From positions 1,550,001 through 1,614,000 of the forward strand of contig NZ_NERY01000001.1 in assembly GCF_003063375.1 (NCBI RefSeq): 64,000 nt of DNA, given 5' to 3'. This document shows, in pieces, positions 44,746 through 53,804 of this stretch. How positions within the stretch are numbered: the stretch's first letter is position 1; each line of letters starts with the position of its first letter. Source of the DNA: Limnohabitans sp. MMS-10A-178. Lineage in GTDB: Bacteria; Pseudomonadota; Gammaproteobacteria; Burkholderiales; Burkholderiaceae_C. Under the pieces are notes generated by a model. That model had not been told where the DNA came from. It ran no database searches and saw only the letters and a list, made by a program, of their open reading frames with translations. The position numbers and the translations under genes are program-made.

Positions 44746-45750
44746 TTATTTGTGAGCTGGCAGAGCGTAAGCCTTGATGGTGCTGAGCTGGCCAAGGGTT
44801 AAGCGGTTGCCATGCTGGCTGACCACAGCAGCTGCCGCATGGTTGCCCAAGTTGGCGGCTTGATCGGGAGAATAACCTCTTGTGATGGCATACAAAAATG
44901 CGCCTGCAAACATGTCGCCAGCGCCATTGGTATCGATGGCCTGAACCTTTTCAGCGGGAACGTGCCATGAGTTTTGCGCCGTGATGATTTCTGAACCATC
45001 AGGGCCGCGCGTGAGACACACCATTTTGGCTAATTTTTTCAAAGTCTCTTTGACCACATTCAAGTCTTGTGAGCCACACCAAACTTGGGCTTCTTCTTGA
45101 TTGCAGAACAAGTAATCGACGCCATCACCCAGCATGGCATCTAGGCCCGCTTTGCAAAATTGAATCATGCTGACATCACTCAAGGTGAGTGCCAAAGCCA
45201 CACCGGCTTCACGTGCAATTTGTCTGCCCTTTAAAGCGGCCGCAAGGCCGGTGGGTGAGGCCGCCAAATAGCCTTCCATGTAATAGATTTTTGATTTCTC
45301 AATGTCTTTGGGATGCAGCGCTGCATCGTCCAGTTCAGCGGAGACGCCCAAAAAGGTGCACATGCTGCGTTCTGCGTCGGGTGTCACCAAGACCAAACAA
45401 CTTCCCGTTTGCCCTTCGCTTGCCCGAGTGTGGTTGAGGTTGGTGTCGACACCACGAGCTTGCAAATCTTTGACATAAAAATCACCCAAGGCATCGTGTG
45501 CCACTTTGCAAGAATAGAAAGCCTTGCCGCCAAGTTGCGCCAAGGCAACGACGGTATTGCCCGCAGAGCCACCGCCAGTTTGTCTGGGGGTGAGGGCTTT
45601 GACATGCTCAAGCAGTTGGGCTCTGCGAGGCGTGTCAATGAGAGTCATGTGTCGCTTATCGACCCCCATAGATTTGAGCTGAGCGTCGCTGACTTCGTAT
45701 TCAGAATCAACCAAAGCGTTGCCAATGGCATAAAGATCGTAGTGAGACAT
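44746..45750 (-). CDS. PfkB family carbohydrate kinase, adenosine kinase-like
   Basis: I place the start at the ATG at 45750 (MSHYDLYAIGNALVDSEYEV), giving 334 residues; an upstream ATG at 45810 would add a 20-residue tail absent from relatives. The PfkB signatures are GGGSAGNTVVALAQLGG (near residue 57) and DTNGAGDMFAGAFLY (about 273-287, catalytic Asp near 279). The N terminus is that of the adenosine/inosine-kinase-like group in proteobacteria. True substrate (adenosine, ribose or another sugar) cannot be told from sequence alone. Confidence 0.87.
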   Translation of the reverse strand: MSHYDLYAIGNALVDSEYEVSDAQLKSMGVDKRHMTLIDTPRRAQLLEHVKALTPRQTGGGSAGNTVVALAQLGGKAFYSCKVAHDALGDFYVKDLQARGVDTNLNHTRASEGQTGSCLVLVTPDAERSMCTFLGVSAELDDAALHPKDIEKSKIYYMEGYLAASPTGLAAALKGRQIAREAGVALALTLSDVSMIQFCKAGLDAMLGDGVDYLFCNQEEAQVWCGSQDLNVVKETLKKLAKMVCLTRGPDGSEIITAQNSWHVPAEKVQAIDTNGAGDMFAGAFLYAITRGYSPDQAANLGNHAAAAVVSQHGNRLTLGQLSTIKAYALPAHK

Positions 45751-45834
45751 AGAGGACTGGGTTTTGAGTTCAATAAGCCCTGAGTTTAAACCTGAGAGAT
45801 GTCGGTTCATGGCTTAGGTTCGTTAAAATATCAT

Positions 45835-45909
45835 TGGGTTCGCAGACCCGCTACGACGCAGAAGGCTCTTTAAGCCTTCTGATTAACTTATCTTAAAACC
45901 TCAAAGGCT
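45835..45909 (+). promoter_or_regulatory. Two-hairpin leader of the NYN-domain gene
   Basis: A weak stem GGGT / ACCC (45836-45849) is followed by a perfect 9-bp stem CAGAAGGCT / AGCCTTCTG with a 5-base loop (45859-45881). The 3' arm AGCCTT (45873-45878) is also complementary to AAGGCT (45904-45909), which contains the only plausible ribosome-binding site of the next gene. TAAAAT just upstream of the first stem could be a -10 element. No T run follows, so it is not a terminator. Confidence 0.4.
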
Positions 45910-45912
45910 GCG

Positions 45913-46827
45913 ATGAAACGCGATTATTTTTCTAATTCTTCCAAAGACGGACACCGTCAACCGGCAGACCAACAAGGCGGGTCCTGCATTGCTTTGATCG
46001 ACGCCAGGTTTCTGGTTTGGTTGGCGCAACATACCCAGTCTGGCCCAAAGCAAGACGCTTTGAATCGGTATGGCATTGTGCATTTTTTGACTGGCGCCTT
46101 GGCTCACGCAGGTTTGGACGTGAGCATCAAGCGCATTTACTGGTATTCGGAAGAAAATGAAAGCATGGATGTTGACGGTCAAATTGTGCGCAAAGTTTTG
46201 TCACACGACACAGACGGCGGCATCTCCTTGTTAAAGTCTCTGGGCCAAGATTTGCGACGCTTGGCAGAAAGCAGGGCTTGTGACCATGTGCTGCTGGCCA
46301 CGGACGATGAACGCTTTTTAAGCGGCATTGACGATGCGCAGCTGGCTGGTTTGCAGGTTCACATTTTGGCCGACGATGCGGCCAGCAACATGCAGCAATT
46401 GCACCAAACCGATCCAGGCTGGGGGCGCTTGATGTCTCAGGCCGATCGCCGTGTCGTTGTGCAATCTAAATCGCTGGCTGAAATGTTACAAAGCGCAGCC
46501 AGCAAAGAACTACCTCAGGTCCAAGAAGACCCACAAGTTGTGAAAGATTCCATCACGGATGTCATAGTGTCGTGGTGGGATGATGAACCAGAAGATCGAA
46601 GAGACGAGCTGCGAGACGCTTTGCACATTAGCCGCGGTATTCCTCAAGAGGTTGATCGCCAACTGTTGCTGCGCATGCGCCATCGCCTGACGCGCGCATT
46701 GACATTGCCGGAAAAGAAATTGTTGCGCGAAATTTTCAGGGCCGTAGCCCTGGGAACTCATTTGCAAGATCCATCGGGCCCTGTCGATTCAGCCGCTTCT
46801 TCGTCTTTGATTGACGAGCCCAATTAA
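45913..46827 (+). CDS. NYN domain-containing protein (putative ribonuclease)
   Basis: A 304-residue protein with an N-terminal NYN (PIN-like) domain. ALIDARFLVW supplies the first acidic residue (D30), and DHVLLATDDERFLSGIDDA the second cluster (D131, D132), followed by GLQVHILADD. These are the metal-binding positions of PIN/NYN nucleases. Residues 190-304 form an acidic then helical C-terminal domain (DSITDVIVSWWDDEPEDRR... MRHRLTRAL) that I do not recognise. No signal peptide. Nuclease activity is inferred. The leader is structured, and a hairpin terminator follows. Confidence 0.82.
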   Translation: MKRDYFSNSSKDGHRQPADQQGGSCIALIDARFLVWLAQHTQSGPKQDALNRYGIVHFLTGALAHAGLDVSIKRIYWYSEENESMDVDGQIVRKVLSHDTDGGISLLKSLGQDLRRLAESRACDHVLLATDDERFLSGIDDAQLAGLQVHILADDAASNMQQLHQTDPGWGRLMSQADRRVVVQSKSLAEMLQSAASKELPQVQEDPQVVKDSITDVIVSWWDDEPEDRRDELRDALHISRGIPQEVDRQLLLRMRHRLTRALTLPEKKLLREIFRAVALGTHLQDPSGPVDSAASSSLIDEPN

Positions 46828-46844
46828 AAAAGTGAAGCCCGCGA

Positions 46845-46877
46845 AATGCACCTTGAGAGGTGCATTGAGTTTTATTT
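46845..46877 (+). terminator. Terminator after the NYN-domain gene
   Basis: Perfect 9-bp stem AATGCACCT / AGGTGCATT with loop TGAG, followed by GAGTTTTATTT. It overlaps the last codons of the converging repeat-protein gene. Confidence 0.7.
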
Positions 46878-47240
46878 CTTCGGCAAAGCGCCGCCACTTT
46901 TCACACACTCATCCAATGATTTGAAGGGTGTGAATTTTTGAGTTTTCTCAAAGCTAGGGCTGTTCTTGTCGTGGCAAATGCCACTGTCAGATTTCTTCAC
47001 CACAACGGCTTCTGGCGCAGCGGCGTTGGCAGGCAATCTGCCGCCACTTTTGGTGCAGGCATCGATGCTGGCAAACGCTTCAAATTTCTTAGTGGCAGCA
47101 TAGCTAGAACTTGATTTGTCGTGACAAATACCTGACTCAGATTTTTTGACAGCTGGATCTGCGGTTTGTGCATGGACCATCAAGGGTGAACCCAAATACA
47201 CAGATGCAAAGACCAGTGCTGTTAGAACGCGATGCTGCAT
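46872..47240 (-). CDS. Periplasmic protein with two tandem SGICHDK repeats
   Basis: A 122-residue protein: Sec signal peptide (residues 1-25, cut after VHAQ), then two 40-residue repeats at 31-70 and 81-120, exactly 50 residues apart. Each has KKS-SGICHDK, an aromatic-rich middle and C-KSGG-LP; cysteines are C39/C62 and C89/C112, likely one disulfide per repeat. The unit resembles a short motif seen in other proteobacterial secreted proteins, often beside HNH nuclease domains, but I know no function. An inverted repeat ATGTC / GACAT lies at 47267-47277 upstream. Confidence 0.75.
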   Translation of the reverse strand: MQHRVLTALVFASVYLGSPLMVHAQTADPAVKKSESGICHDKSSSSYAATKKFEAFASIDACTKSGGRLPANAAAPEAVVVKKSDSGICHDKNSPSFEKTQKFTPFKSLDECVKSGGALPKK

Positions 47241-47341
47241 AAAAGTCTCCCAAAAGTTGAACGTGCATGTCGGACATATTCTTGCAATGAAATGACAGTC
47301 CTACATTGCTGATGGCATGCTATCGCAACTGAGATGCAATT

Positions 47342-47902
47342 TCAATTTTGGCGTGTTTTTTCTAACTTGCTGATGTCAAAACCCATCACCTTCAAACGCA
47401 GCAGGAGGCGCTCGTATTGACTGGCAGAAACCGCAGGGGTTCGAGACAAAATCCAAAGGTAGGATCTGGTGGGGTCGCCCACCGCGGCCAGTTGGTATTC
47501 CGAGTCTAAATCTAGCACCCAGTAGGCACCCCAAACCAAAGGCAGCCAAGCCGTCCAATCGGGTGCAAATCGGACTTCCAATTGTGCAACTTGACCGCTG
47601 CTGTGAGGTCTCGCAACACCCACAGCTTTGATTTCTTCACCCGTAGCAGTGGTGCACTTGTTGGTCACTTCAATTTTCTGAGGCCCCAAAATTTTGTACT
47701 GAGCTTGGGTGCCTTGAACACATTTGCGCTGAAACCAATTGGGCAACTTGGCGATTTCGTACCAAGTTCCCATATACCTCGAAAGATCAAGATCTGCGAT
47801 GGACTTGACAGGCTGCTCTGCAAAACTGGCCAAAGGAAACAGTGCTGCCCAAAGGACAACAAAGAACCCTCTGCATATTGCCAATGATGCGTTGAAGATC
47901 AT
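47342..47902 (-). CDS. Lipocalin family protein (Blc-like)
   Basis: A 186-residue lipocalin. The lipocalin signature is [20 protein letters not shown] (about 45-64) and [26 protein letters not shown] is the Blc-type later block, with a paired cysteine in VTNKC. E. coli Blc is an outer-membrane lipoprotein, but this protein has an ordinary signal peptide (ASFAEQ) without a lipobox cysteine, so it is probably soluble and periplasmic. Its ATG overlaps the fbp stop (ATGA), an unusual partner. Likely ligands are fatty acids or lysophospholipids, by family. Confidence 0.9.
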   Translation of the reverse strand: MIFNASLAICRGFFVVLWAALFPLASFAEQPVKSIADLDLSRYMGTWYEIAKLPNWFQRKCVQGTQAQYKILGPQKIEVTNKCTTATGEEIKAVGVARPHSSGQVAQLEVRFAPDWTAWLPLVWGAYWVLDLDSEYQLAAVGDPTRSYLWILSRTPAVSASQYERLLLRLKVMGFDISKLEKTRQN

Positions 47903-48906
47903 TTTTCGAGGTGATATCGAGTCACACGCTCAACTTCATTCTTTGAGCCCAAAATGACACTCACACGTTCGTGCAGTTGCGTGGGTTGAATGTCCAAAAT
48001 TCTTTCGCGGCCGTTGGTTGAAGCACCCCCAGCTTGTTCAATCAACCAACTCATGGGGTTGGCTTCGTACATCAAACGCAATTTGCCTGGCTTGTGGGGC
48101 TCGCGCTTGTCCCAGGGGTACATGAAAATACCGCCGCGGGTGAGGATGCGATGCACATCGGCCACCATGCTGGCAATCCAGCGCATGTTGAAATCTTTGC
48201 CACGAACGCCGTCTTTGCCCTGCAGACATTCGTCAACATAGCGCTTCACAGGGGCATCCCAATGGCGCATGTTGCTCATGTTGATGGCAAACTCTTTGGT
48301 GTCTTCGGGTACCCTCACGTTCTCTTGCGTGAGCACAAACGATCCCTGTTCGCGATCGAGAGTGAACATGGCCACGCCATCGCCCAGCGTGAGAACCAAT
48401 GTGGTTTGGGGGCCATACACACAATAGCCTGCTGCCACTTGTTGGGCGCCAGACTGGAGAAAATCTTTTTCGCTGATGGCATCGCTGTCTTCGGGTTTTT
48501 TGAGGACGCTGAAGATGGTGCCAATGCTCACATTGACATCAATGTTGCTGGAGCCGTCTAGAGGGTCGAACAACAAAAGATATTCACCTTGTGGATATCG
48601 GTTGGGAACCAAGTGAATAGATTCCATTTCTTCTGATGCCATGGCTGCCAAGTGGCCGCCCCATTCGTTGGCTTCGATCAAAACTTCATTGGCAATGATG
48701 TCGAGTTTCTTTTGGACTTCGCCCTGCACATTTTCAATATCGGCACTTCCCAGTACACCCCCTAAGGCCCCTTTGTTCACAGCATGGCTGATGCTTTTAC
48801 AAGCCCTTGCCACCACTTCGAGCAAAAGTCGAAGTTGTGCAGGAATGTGTCCTTTGCTTCGCTGCTGTTCTACCAAATAGCGCGAGAGCGATACTTTTTG
48901 AGTCAT
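47899..48906 (-). CDS. fbp: Fructose-1,6-bisphosphatase class 1
   Basis: Fbp dephosphorylates fructose-1,6-bisphosphate in gluconeogenesis. The 335-residue protein has the metal site [24 protein letters not shown] (about 112-135, the DPLDGSSN core) and the active-site [20 protein letters not shown] region. A GGAG ribosome-binding site precedes the ATG, 14 bp after pepN. The pepN-fbp order is common in Burkholderiales. Confidence 0.96.
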   Translation of the reverse strand: MTQKVSLSRYLVEQQRSKGHIPAQLRLLLEVVARACKSISHAVNKGALGGVLGSADIENVQGEVQKKLDIIANEVLIEANEWGGHLAAMASEEMESIHLVPNRYPQGEYLLLFDPLDGSSNIDVNVSIGTIFSVLKKPEDSDAISEKDFLQSGAQQVAAGYCVYGPQTTLVLTLGDGVAMFTLDREQGSFVLTQENVRVPEDTKEFAINMSNMRHWDAPVKRYVDECLQGKDGVRGKDFNMRWIASMVADVHRILTRGGIFMYPWDKREPHKPGKLRLMYEANPMSWLIEQAGGASTNGRERILDIQPTQLHERVSVILGSKNEVERVTRYHLEK

Positions 48907-48920
48907 GTTGATCTCCAGAT

Positions 48921-51641
48921 TTATTCGGCCAAGGCGCGCGTCACAACTTCACGCACGTCTTTGCTGAGGTCAGATTTTGCAGCCACACGTTCAATGGCTG
49001 TCTTGGCCGCTTGGCGATAGGGCTCGGCCAATTTTTTCCAGCGATCAAGGGCTCTAGCTAAGCGCGCTGCAACTTGTGGGTTGATGGCATCGAGTTCGAT
49101 AACGCGTTCACTCCAATAAACGTAGCCAGCTGCGTCGGTTCGGTGGAAGCCGCCTGGGTTGGCACTGCAATAGCTGAATATCAAGCTGCGAGCGCGATTG
49201 GGGTTGCGCAAGTTGAAGTCGGGGTGCTGCATGAGCTGGCGCACGATGGGCAGGATGTTGCCACCACGATCTGGCGTGCTGGCCTGCAAGCCAAACCACT
49301 TGTCAATGACAAGAGCTTCATTTTTGAACAAGGCGTGAAATTGCGCTAGGGCTTGCGCGGCCAACTCATGACCACTGCCCACCAGTGCAACGAGCGCATT
49401 GAAGCGATCTGTCATATTGTGGGCATCTTTGAAAGCTTGCAAGGCTTTGCCAGGCCAAATGGATGTGCCGTCGTGCACTGCTGCCAAGCAAAGCATGCTC
49501 AATGCCATACCAGACAAGGCTCTCTTGCCGCTGGACTTGGCGTCTGGAGAATAAGCGCCTGTCACTTTATTTTGCGTGTAGCAAGTTTGCCATTCTGTTT
49601 GCAAAGATTGAGCCAATTGAAGCTTCATGGCTTCTCGAACGGCGTGCACTTGTTGCGGATCGACCGACTCAAGTTGCTCGGAGATATAGGTTTCAGAGGG
49701 CAAGGTGAGTACCAACTCTTTGAAGGCTGAATCTAAATCAGGATGATTTAGAACGGCCTTCATTGCTTCCAGGTAGTCTGCGCCTAAAACCGGTTCTGTT
49801 TGCGGGTTGTGATTTCCGCGAATGAAGCGAAGTGCCGCTTGAACCGCCAAGCGTTGACCCGCTTCCCAACGGTTGAATGAATCCGTGTCGTGGGCTAGCA
49901 GTGTGAGCCATTGCTCTTCCGTGAGTGCGCAGTCCAGGTTGACTGGTGCTGTGAAATTTCGAAGCAGTGACGGCGTTGGCACTGACTCTATGTTTTCAAA
50001 CACAAAAGTTTGCGTAGACTCACTCAAAACCAAGGTCTTGCTAAATTCTGGATGGGCTTGCCCCTGAGTGTCACCCTGCAAGCGAACAGCCATGGGCGTA
50101 CCGCTTGCATTCAGCAGACCCACTGAAACGGGAATCACGAACGGCTCTTTTATGGCTTGATCGGGCGTTGGCGCACAAGACTGAGACAAGGTGAGCGTGA
50201 AGCTTTTGTTGTCGCTGTTGTAGGCGCCCTCTGCCAGCACTCTGGGCGTACCCGCTTGGCTGTACCAGCGTTTGAATTGGGGAAGGAGTTGAGCCAAAGG
50301 GGAGCCTGGGTTGGCATCTGAGATGGCTTGCGCAAAATCGTCACAGGTAACGGCTTGTCCATCATGACGCTCAAAGTAAAGCTTCATGCCTTTTGCAAAC
50401 CCTTGCTTGCCATCCTCGTCGCCTGGCGCACTGACCAAGGTTTGCATCATGCGCACCACTTCAGCACCTTTTTCGTAAATGGTAACGGTGTAGAAGTTGT
50501 TGATTTCAACGTAGCTGTCTGGCCTGACAGGATGAGCCATAGGGCCTGCATCTTCAGGGAACTGAACCGTGCGCAAGACGCGTACATCTTCAATGCGTTT
50601 GACTGCGCGCGCACTTTGAACGCCAGCCATGTCTTGGCTGAACTCTTGATCGCGAAATACGGTCAAACCCTCTTTGAGAGACAGTTGGAACCAGTCTTGG
50701 CAGGTGATGCGATTTCCCGTCCAGTTGTGGAAATATTCGTGACCTACCACGCTTTCAATGCCGGCAAAGTCATTGTCTGTGGCCGTGGCTGGATTGGCGA
50801 GAACAAATTTGGTATTGAAAATATTCAAGCCTTTGTTTTCCATGGCGCCCATGTTGAAATCGCTAGTGGCCACAATCATGAAGCGCTCAAGATCGAGCGG
50901 TAAGCCAAAGCGTGCTTCGTCCCAAGCCACACTGGCCATGAGTGAATTCATGGCGTGTTCAGTTTTGTCTAAGTCGCCGGGGCGAACAAACACTTGCAAC
51001 AAATGCTCTCTGCCAGAGCGCGACACAATGCGCTGTTCGCGGGCCACCAATTGACCTGCCACCAAAGCGAACAAATAGCACGGCTTTTTGTGGGGGTCTA
51101 TCCATTTGGCAAAGTGGCGTCCATCTTCGAGTTTGCCTTGCTCCAGCAAATTGCCGTTGGACAATAGGACAGGGTACTTTTGCGCATCGGCGCGCAAGGT
51201 CACGGTGTAGCTGGCCATTACATCCGGGCGGTCTAAAAAGTAGGTGATGCGCCGAAATCCTTCTGCTTCACACTGCGTGAAAAAGGAGTCGTTGCTCACA
51301 TACAAACCAGAAAGCTGGGTGTTCTTGGAGGGGTCGCAAGTTGTGAAAATTTCCAAATCAAAGGCATCGTTGCCTTCCGGTAAATTTTCCAGAACCAGTT
51401 GGTTGCCGTCTATTTTGAAAGAGGTGCCACCGCCGTTGACCATGACCCGAGCCAAGTTCAACTCTTCTCCATCCAGTCGCAAAGATTGTGCAGCCACATC
51501 TGGGTTTCGGCGCACCCTCATTTTGTTGAGGACTCGTGTTTTGGTGGGGTCCAAGTCGAATGTCAAGTCGACGGTATCGATCCAAAAAGCGGGCGCTGTG
51601 TATTCAACACGGCGAATGGCTTTGGTTTGTCCTTCAAGCAT
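48921..51641 (-). CDS. pepN: Aminopeptidase N (M1 family)
   Basis: A 906-residue zinc aminopeptidase. The exopeptidase motif GAMEN is in [15 protein letters not shown] (near residue 265), and HEYFH-18-E is in [17 protein letters not shown], followed by [12 protein letters not shown] with the third zinc ligand. The C-terminal DUF3458 domains are full length, matching E. coli PepN (870). It is cytoplasmic and recycles peptides. ATG at 51641 chosen over a GTG one codon upstream. It follows prfB by 50 bp on the same strand. Confidence 0.96.
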   Translation of the reverse strand: MLEGQTKAIRRVEYTAPAFWIDTVDLTFDLDPTKTRVLNKMRVRRNPDVAAQSLRLDGEELNLARVMVNGGGTSFKIDGNQLVLENLPEGNDAFDLEIFTTCDPSKNTQLSGLYVSNDSFFTQCEAEGFRRITYFLDRPDVMASYTVTLRADAQKYPVLLSNGNLLEQGKLEDGRHFAKWIDPHKKPCYLFALVAGQLVAREQRIVSRSGREHLLQVFVRPGDLDKTEHAMNSLMASVAWDEARFGLPLDLERFMIVATSDFNMGAMENKGLNIFNTKFVLANPATATDNDFAGIESVVGHEYFHNWTGNRITCQDWFQLSLKEGLTVFRDQEFSQDMAGVQSARAVKRIEDVRVLRTVQFPEDAGPMAHPVRPDSYVEINNFYTVTIYEKGAEVVRMMQTLVSAPGDEDGKQGFAKGMKLYFERHDGQAVTCDDFAQAISDANPGSPLAQLLPQFKRWYSQAGTPRVLAEGAYNSDNKSFTLTLSQSCAPTPDQAIKEPFVIPVSVGLLNASGTPMAVRLQGDTQGQAHPEFSKTLVLSESTQTFVFENIESVPTPSLLRNFTAPVNLDCALTEEQWLTLLAHDTDSFNRWEAGQRLAVQAALRFIRGNHNPQTEPVLGADYLEAMKAVLNHPDLDSAFKELVLTLPSETYISEQLESVDPQQVHAVREAMKLQLAQSLQTEWQTCYTQNKVTGAYSPDAKSSGKRALSGMALSMLCLAAVHDGTSIWPGKALQAFKDAHNMTDRFNALVALVGSGHELAAQALAQFHALFKNEALVIDKWFGLQASTPDRGGNILPIVRQLMQHPDFNLRNPNRARSLIFSYCSANPGGFHRTDAAGYVYWSERVIELDAINPQVAARLARALDRWKKLAEPYRQAAKTAIERVAAKSDLSKDVREVVTRALAE

Positions 51642-51691
51642 CACAAAAAATCTCCATGGGTTGGTTTTGTCAAACTGGCAATGCCAGTTCT

Positions 51692-52796
51692 TCAGACACC
51701 TTGTTTGAGCGAGGCTTCAATGAAAGCATCCAAGTCGCCATCCAACACTTTTTGGGTGTTGGACATTTCAACGTTGGTGCGTAAATCTTTGATCCGACTT
51801 TGGTCAAGCACATAACTGCGAATTTGGTGACCCCAACCCACATCGGTTTTGGTGTCTTCCAATTTCTGCTGAGCTTCCATGCGTTTGCGCATTTCAAAGT
51901 CGTACAAGCGTGAGCGCAGGCGTTTCCACGCCACATCGCGGTTGCTGTGTTGGCTGCGTCCGTCTTGGCACTGCACCACAATGCCAGTGGGAATGTGCGT
52001 TAGGCGCACGGCAGAGTCGGTCTTGTTGATGTGCTGTCCACCCGCGCCGCTGGCACGGAAGGTGTCGGTGCGAACGTCAGAAGGATTGATGTCAATCTCA
52101 ATCGAGTCGTCCACTTCGGGGTATACAAAAATACTGGCAAAGCTGGTGTGACGGCCGCCGGAAGAGTCGAACGGTGACTTGCGTACCAAGCGATGCACAC
52201 CGGTTTCGGTGCGAAGCAAACCAAAAGCGTAATCACCTTCAAACTTGAGCGTGGCGCCTTTGATGCCAGCCACGTCACCCGGTGATTCGTCTTCAACAGT
52301 AATTTTGAAGCCTTTGCGCTCGGCATATTTTAAGTACTGTCGCATCAGCATGCTGGCCCAGTCACAAGCTTCAGTACCCCCGGCCCCAGCTTGAATGTCA
52401 ACGAAGGCATTGCAAGAGTCGGCTTCGTTGTTGAACATGCGGCGGAACTCTAGCTGCTCTACGATGGCAGACAACTTATTGGCTTCAATTTCAATGGTGA
52501 GCAAGCCGGCTTCATCGCCTTCCTCTTTGCTCATGTCAAACAACTCACTGTTGTCTGAAAGCTCAGATGTGAGGGTGTTGAGTGTGACCACCACACCGTC
52601 GAGGGCTTTTTTTTCTTTGCCCAACTCTTGGGCTTTTTTAGGGTCGTTCCAGACCGTGGGATCTTCGAGCGATGCGTTAACGGTTCTTAGGCGTTCTGAT
52701 TTGGCATCGTAGTCAAAGATACCTCCGTAAATCTTCGGTGCGGGCGGCCAGGTCGGCCAATTTCGCGCCAATTTGATTGATGTGTTCTGCTTCCAT
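51692..52796 (-). CDS. prfB: Peptide chain release factor 2 with programmed +1 frameshift
   Basis: RF2 reads UAA and UGA stops. Translation starts at the ATG at 52796 and meets an in-frame TGA at 52715-52713 after 27 codons. The site CTT TGA C is preceded by CGGAGG, the standard recoding signal; after a +1 shift the frame continues with GAC at 52714 for 340 more residues, a 367-residue protein in all (E. coli 365). The stop-codon-recognising SPF tripeptide is in [12 protein letters not shown] and the catalytic GGQ in [11 protein letters not shown]. Low RF2 leaves the UGA unread and favours the shift, so the gene is autoregulated. Confidence 0.96.
52712..52727 (-). promoter_or_regulatory. prfB: prfB frameshift site
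   Basis: On the - strand, CGGAGG acts as an internal Shine-Dalgarno three bases before the slippery CTTTGAC. This matches the RF2 recoding element known from E. coli in order and spacing. Confidence 0.92.
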
Positions 52797-52863
52797 GAGG
52801 GCTTGTGTCCGAATCTGATAAAGATGGGATTTTCTCACGCTTAGGGGTCAGTTGCGAACCTCA

Positions 52864-53778
52864 TTAGTCCAAAAAGTCTTCCAATAGCTTGGCAAGGGCC
52901 TCCGCTTGGTCATGGTGCAGCATGTGACCGGCATCTTGAGGCGTGGCTATTTTCAAATTCTCAACCGATTTCAGCCGTTCGTGAAACTCTTCAAGGGTGA
53001 ATTTCCCTTTCCACCACTGTGACAAAGAATCATCGGATGCTTCAATCACCAAGCAAGGGGCTTTGATTCTTTTGTAAATTTCCAGGACCTCATCGACTCG
53101 GTAAAGGTAAGGGTTGACCACTTTGTGAGCGGCATCGCCCAAAATTCGCCATTGGCCTTGTGCGTCTGGTTTGGCCCACTGCAAAGCCAACCAGTCGGCC
53201 TTGTCTTGCGACAGTCGGTGGTTGGTTTTCATCAGCCTTTGAGCAACTGCGGCAGCGTCGGGGTAAGGTTTGAGGTTCAATTCACCTTTGTCAAAGGCTT
53301 GCAACTCGTCAAGCCATTGACCCAAACGGCCTGGGGCTTGGGAGGGGCGCGTGCTTGCCATGCCAAAACCCTCCAAATTGACCAAGCGCCGAATGCGATC
53401 GGGCCGAGCACCTGCGTACATCATGACCACATTGCCTCCCATGCTGTGGCCCACCAAGTCGATCCTTTGGGAGGGACACAACTTGTGCAGTAGGGCATCC
53501 AAGTCGCCCAAGTAGTCGGGTAGCCAGTAGCTGTCTGTGGCGGGTCCTTCGGTAAGACCGTAGCCGCGCCAGTCGGCTGCCAAAATACGGCGGTGCTGTA
53601 AAAATGAGGGGGTTAGGGCGTCAACCATGAATTGCCAAGAAGCGGCCACGTCCATCCAGCCATGCGCCAGAACCAAAGGCGGTAAATCGGATTGTGGGTT
53701 GCCCCATTCTCTGACGTGGTATCGGTGACCCCGCAAAGAGACGAAATGGCTAGTAGAGTGCTGTTGAACTTGGTACAT
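52864..53778 (-). CDS. Alpha/beta hydrolase
   Basis: A 304-residue alpha/beta-hydrolase. PLVLAHGWMDVAASWQFM holds the oxyanion-hole HGW, LVGHSMGGNVVMMYAG the nucleophile Ser (near residue 112), and the catalytic His is probably in QDAGHMLHHDQ near the C terminus. No signal peptide. The closest family resemblance is to epoxide-hydrolase/esterase-like enzymes; the substrate is unknown. Only 26 bp separate its start from that of the divergent acyl-CoA synthetase, so their promoters must overlap the neighbouring coding sequence or be very compact. Confidence 0.85.
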   Translation of the reverse strand: MYQVQQHSTSHFVSLRGHRYHVREWGNPQSDLPPLVLAHGWMDVAASWQFMVDALTPSFLQHRRILAADWRGYGLTEGPATDSYWLPDYLGDLDALLHKLCPSQRIDLVGHSMGGNVVMMYAGARPDRIRRLVNLEGFGMASTRPSQAPGRLGQWLDELQAFDKGELNLKPYPDAAAVAQRLMKTNHRLSQDKADWLALQWAKPDAQGQWRILGDAAHKVVNPYLYRVDEVLEIYKRIKAPCLVIEASDDSLSQWWKGKFTLEEFHERLKSVENLKIATPQDAGHMLHHDQAEALAKLLEDFLD

Positions 53779-53804
53779 ACTTCGAGATCATAAGGAGACA
53801 GGGA

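Noticed and set aside
52713..52715. In-frame stop in prfB as evidence of a pseudogene
   Set aside because: The stop is part of the standard RF2 frameshift signal, and the downstream frame is fully conserved.
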